A stretch of 7,601 nt of DNA, from contig DCAL01000106.1 in the NCBI GenBank assembly GCA_002311975.1, forward strand, positions 2,998-10,598, in the 5' to 3' direction. The stretch is from Fidelibacterota bacterium UBA1134 (GTDB taxonomy: Bacteria; Fidelibacterota; Marinisomatia; Marinisomatales; S15-B10). Shown in pieces: positions 6,250 through 7,601 of this stretch (its first letter is position 1; each line of letters opens with the position of its first letter). The notes beneath the pieces were generated by a model. It was not told the DNA's origin, searched no databases, and saw only the letters and a list, made by a program, of their open reading frames with translations. The position numbers and the translations under genes were made by a program.

Positions 6250-6375
6250 CCCGAAACCGGCCACACACCGAGGTAGCGCACACCAGGGGCATACTGGCAT
6301 CCGTGGACAGGAGCGCTGGCCGGCAGGTTCGCCCGGAAAAACATGACAACACTTGACCCACCCCCGAAACCGGCC
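6250..6375 (+). repeat. Pair of 13-base direct repeats, 113 bases apart
   Basis: CCCGAAACCGGCC occurs at 6250-6262 and again, without mismatch, at 6363-6375. The spacing of 113 bases is about 10.8 helical turns, so the two copies would face nearly the same side of the DNA. They could be paired operator half-sites or leftovers of a duplication or insertion. Confidence 0.5.
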
Positions 6376-6517
6376 TTTGTTTGGCTGAAATTTTGTGGTC
6401 CTACTGATCCGTAATCATGTAAAAATGAGCGCTTTTTCTCCCGTTGGAACTCCTGATCTTGTTGCGGACCGGACCTTCAGAGGTGGTGATTCGCCGAGGC
6501 ATATCTGTAGAGATTAT

Positions 6518-6534
6518 CGGTGGATTATCCACCG
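6518..6534. promoter_or_regulatory. Palindrome upstream of coxB, candidate operator or attenuator
   Basis: CGGTGGA (6518-6524) and TCCACCG (6528-6534) are perfect inverse complements around a TTA centre. It ends 95 bases before the coxB start. As DNA the 17-base symmetry suits a dimeric repressor or activator. As RNA it gives a seven-pair stem with a three-base loop, followed by a mixed pyrimidine stretch (TCTATTCTT), which is a weak terminator at best. An operator reading is slightly preferred. Confidence 0.45.
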
Positions 6535-6629
6535 TCTATTCTTGAGATCTGTGCAGTGAAGCGATCGACAAGATACATGATTGAGGGAAGAGAAGCCGAA
6601 ATCGCAAAAAGGAAAGAAGGAGATTCTCT

Positions 6630-7325
6630 ATGCTGAGTTGGCTCCCAGAGAACATATCCACCTATGGAGCAGAGATCGACTCTCTCTTTTATCTGATTTA
6701 TTATATCACTCTAGTAGCCTTCTATCTGGTGGCGGCAGCCATGGTGATATTCTTGATCAAGTACCGTCACCGCGAGGGAATCCGGGCAAAATACATCCAC
6801 GGGCACACCGGCCTGGAGATCACCTGGACCGCACTCACTGCCGTGACCCTGCTTACCCTTGCCCTCATGGGCAAGCCACTGTGGACGAAGATAAAGCAGG
6901 ATATGCCTCCTTATGAAATTCAGGTTCAGGTAACCGGCAAGCAGTTTAACTGGGAGATTCTCTATCCCGGCCCGGACGGAGAGTTCGGTACACAAGACGA
7001 CCTCGAAATTGAAAACATGCTTCACGTTCCGGTCAATAAGGTTGTACGGGTTATCCTTACATCGAAGGATGTCATTCACAGTTTCTTCGTGCCCGTCCTG
7101 CGCTTGAAGCAGGACACCTTGCCGGGTCGGAAGATCGATGCCTGGTTTGAGGCGACCAAACCTGGAAGATATGAGATACCCTGTGCAGAGATGTGTGGAT
7201 TCGGGCACTCCGGGATGCTCGGTTATCTAATCGTGCATACACATGAAGATTATGAAGCATGGGTGCAAAAGAACTGGCCGGAGTCAAAGATGGCGTCGAA
7301 GATCGAACACGGATCGGAATCTTGA
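6630..7325 (+). CDS. coxB: Cytochrome c oxidase subunit II
   Basis: Subunit II of a heme-copper oxidase takes electrons from cytochrome c through its periplasmic CuA centre. The start ATG is well supported by AAGGAG (6617-6622), seven bases upstream. The protein has 231 residues. Two transmembrane helices (about 19-43 and 63-81) precede the cupredoxin domain. All CuA ligands are present: H150, C185, E187 (main-chain carbonyl), C189, H193 and M196. The aromatic electron-entry region is K-Q-F-N-W108. The helix-2 glutamate of the L-E-I-T-W-T motif (E63), linked in other oxidases to entry of the K proton channel, is also present. A D-G-x-x-G-T-x-D-D loop at 116-124 is inserted in the cupredoxin domain. 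There is no signal peptide, lipoprotein cysteine or fused cytochrome c domain. An intact CuA points to a cytochrome c oxidase and argues against a quinol oxidase. coxA begins 55 bases downstream. Confidence 0.96.
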   Translation: MLSWLPENISTYGAEIDSLFYLIYYITLVAFYLVAAAMVIFLIKYRHREGIRAKYIHGHTGLEITWTALTAVTLLTLALMGKPLWTKIKQDMPPYEIQVQVTGKQFNWEILYPGPDGEFGTQDDLEIENMLHVPVNKVVRVILTSKDVIHSFFVPVLRLKQDTLPGRKIDAWFEATKPGRYEIPCAEMCGFGHSGMLGYLIVHTHEDYEAWVQKNWPESKMASKIEHGSES

Positions 7326-7380
7326 GCAAGATACCTAGCCAACCTGTAATGAGATTCGATGCAAAACCGAGGGATGAGCC

Positions 7381-7601
7381 ATGGCTGAATCTGCTGTTGC
7401 AATAGACGCACATGAAGTACATGCCCATGAAGAACCTGGATTTGTGAGCACGTATATCTTCTCGACCGATCACAAGATGATAGCAAAGCAGTTTCTCTTC
7501 TTGGGTCTCTTCATGATGATCATAGGAGGCTCGCTGGCGCTGATGGTACGCTGGCAGCTGGGTTATCCCGAACAGCCGCTACCACTGGTAGGAGTATCGC
7601 A
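7381..7601 (+). CDS. coxA: Cytochrome c oxidase subunit I, N-terminal part (3' partial)
   Basis: The frame begins at ATG 7381 with GAGGGA (7369-7374) at good distance and runs open off the window end, giving 73 codons. After a His- and Glu-rich N-terminal tail (residues 1-20), it shows the hallmark of subunit I, F-S-T-D-H-K-M-I (T-D-H-K-x-I in the family), directly before the first transmembrane helix (about 36-55), which ends with the R-W-Q-L-G sequence typical of this subunit. The heme ligands and CuB site lie further downstream and are not visible, so the subfamily (A or B type) and heme type cannot be judged here. The order coxB-coxA is the usual one for aa3-type oxidase operons. Confidence 0.93.
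   Translation, partial: MAESAVAIDAHEVHAHEEPGFVSTYIFSTDHKMIAKQFLFLGLFMMIIGGSLALMVRWQLGYPEQPLPLVGVS

Larger units (their letters stand above)
6189..6629. other. 441-base gene-free stretch upstream of coxB
   Basis: No convincing coding frame is present on either strand; the minus-strand ORF covering 6128-6361 has no recognisable motif. The stretch holds a 13-base direct repeat (6250-6262 and 6363-6375), a 17-base palindrome (6518-6534) and the coxB ribosome-binding site. I found no strong -35/-10 pair, although the oxidase operon probably starts transcription here. Its length is unusual for this compact window, where other gaps are at most about 350 bases. It could be a regulatory region, the site of a lost gene or the scar of a mobile element. 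Confidence 0.5.

Noticed and set aside
6382..6397. Sigma54-like element (TGGC and TTG at the right spacing)
   Set aside because: The -12 element has T where the nearly invariant C is expected and the -24 element lacks the AC that follows TGGC, so the match is too weak to claim.
6190..6400. Insertion sequence remnant in the gap before coxB
   Set aside because: The direct repeats are suggestive, but I found no terminal inverted repeats and no transposase-like translation on either strand.
6421..6437. A-run/T-run inverted repeat around AGCGCT as a terminator
   Set aside because: Only five A-T pairs can form around a seven-base loop, and no GC-rich stem precedes the T-run.
1..7601. tRNA, rRNA, CRISPR array or phage genes
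   Set aside because: No cloverleaf-like segment, regularly spaced repeats or phage-type proteins were seen on either strand.

Overview
All convincing genes in this window lie on the plus strand. They belong to a respiring bacterium of moderate GC content. A canonical CuA cytochrome c oxidase (coxB, coxA) shows aerobic respiration. The proteins carrying the PCP_red domain (the small domain named after the C-terminus of light-independent protochlorophyllide reductase subunit B) recall, from memory only, non-photosynthetic groups such as Nitrospirota or Methylomirabilota (NC10). The phylum cannot be fixed from this sequence alone.

Layout. (1) Bases 1-1228: the 3' part of a radical SAM/SPASM gene of the NirJ/AhbC/AhbD (heme d1 and alternative heme pathway) type, with a PCP_red domain fused at its C-terminus. 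(2) 1229-1578: a gap with a GC-rich hairpin, a doubtful or decayed small ORF, and a good sigma70-type promoter. (3) 1579-1959: an orphan 126-residue protein. (4) 2085-4022: a 645-residue protein with two universal stress protein domains, a rubredoxin-like zinc ribbon and three PCP_red repeats. (5) 4041-4967: an Mrp/NBP35/ApbC-type ATPase. (6) 4995-5022: an extended -10 promoter, followed by a 168-residue zinc-ribbon plus PCP_red protein (5060-5566). (7) 5602-6153: a five-helix DUF420/CtaM-like membrane protein followed by a probable terminator. (8) 6189-6629: a gene-free stretch with a 13-base direct repeat and a 17-base palindrome. (9) 6630 to the end: coxB and the start of coxA.

The most striking signal is that one small domain, with the shared pattern W-[ST]-x2-A-x3-L-x3-P, occurs five times in three neighbouring proteins. 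In each it is attached to a different partner: a radical SAM tetrapyrrole-type enzyme, a nucleotide-binding stress protein, and a small zinc ribbon. No chlorophyll genes are visible. An Fe-S carrier ATPase sits between two of these genes, and an oxidase-assembly-type membrane protein and the oxidase genes follow. My inference is that PCP_red works here as a shared docking or cofactor-handling module in Fe-S/heme delivery or redox-stress control around the terminal oxidase. The sequence shows the domain sharing and the gene linkage, but not the function.
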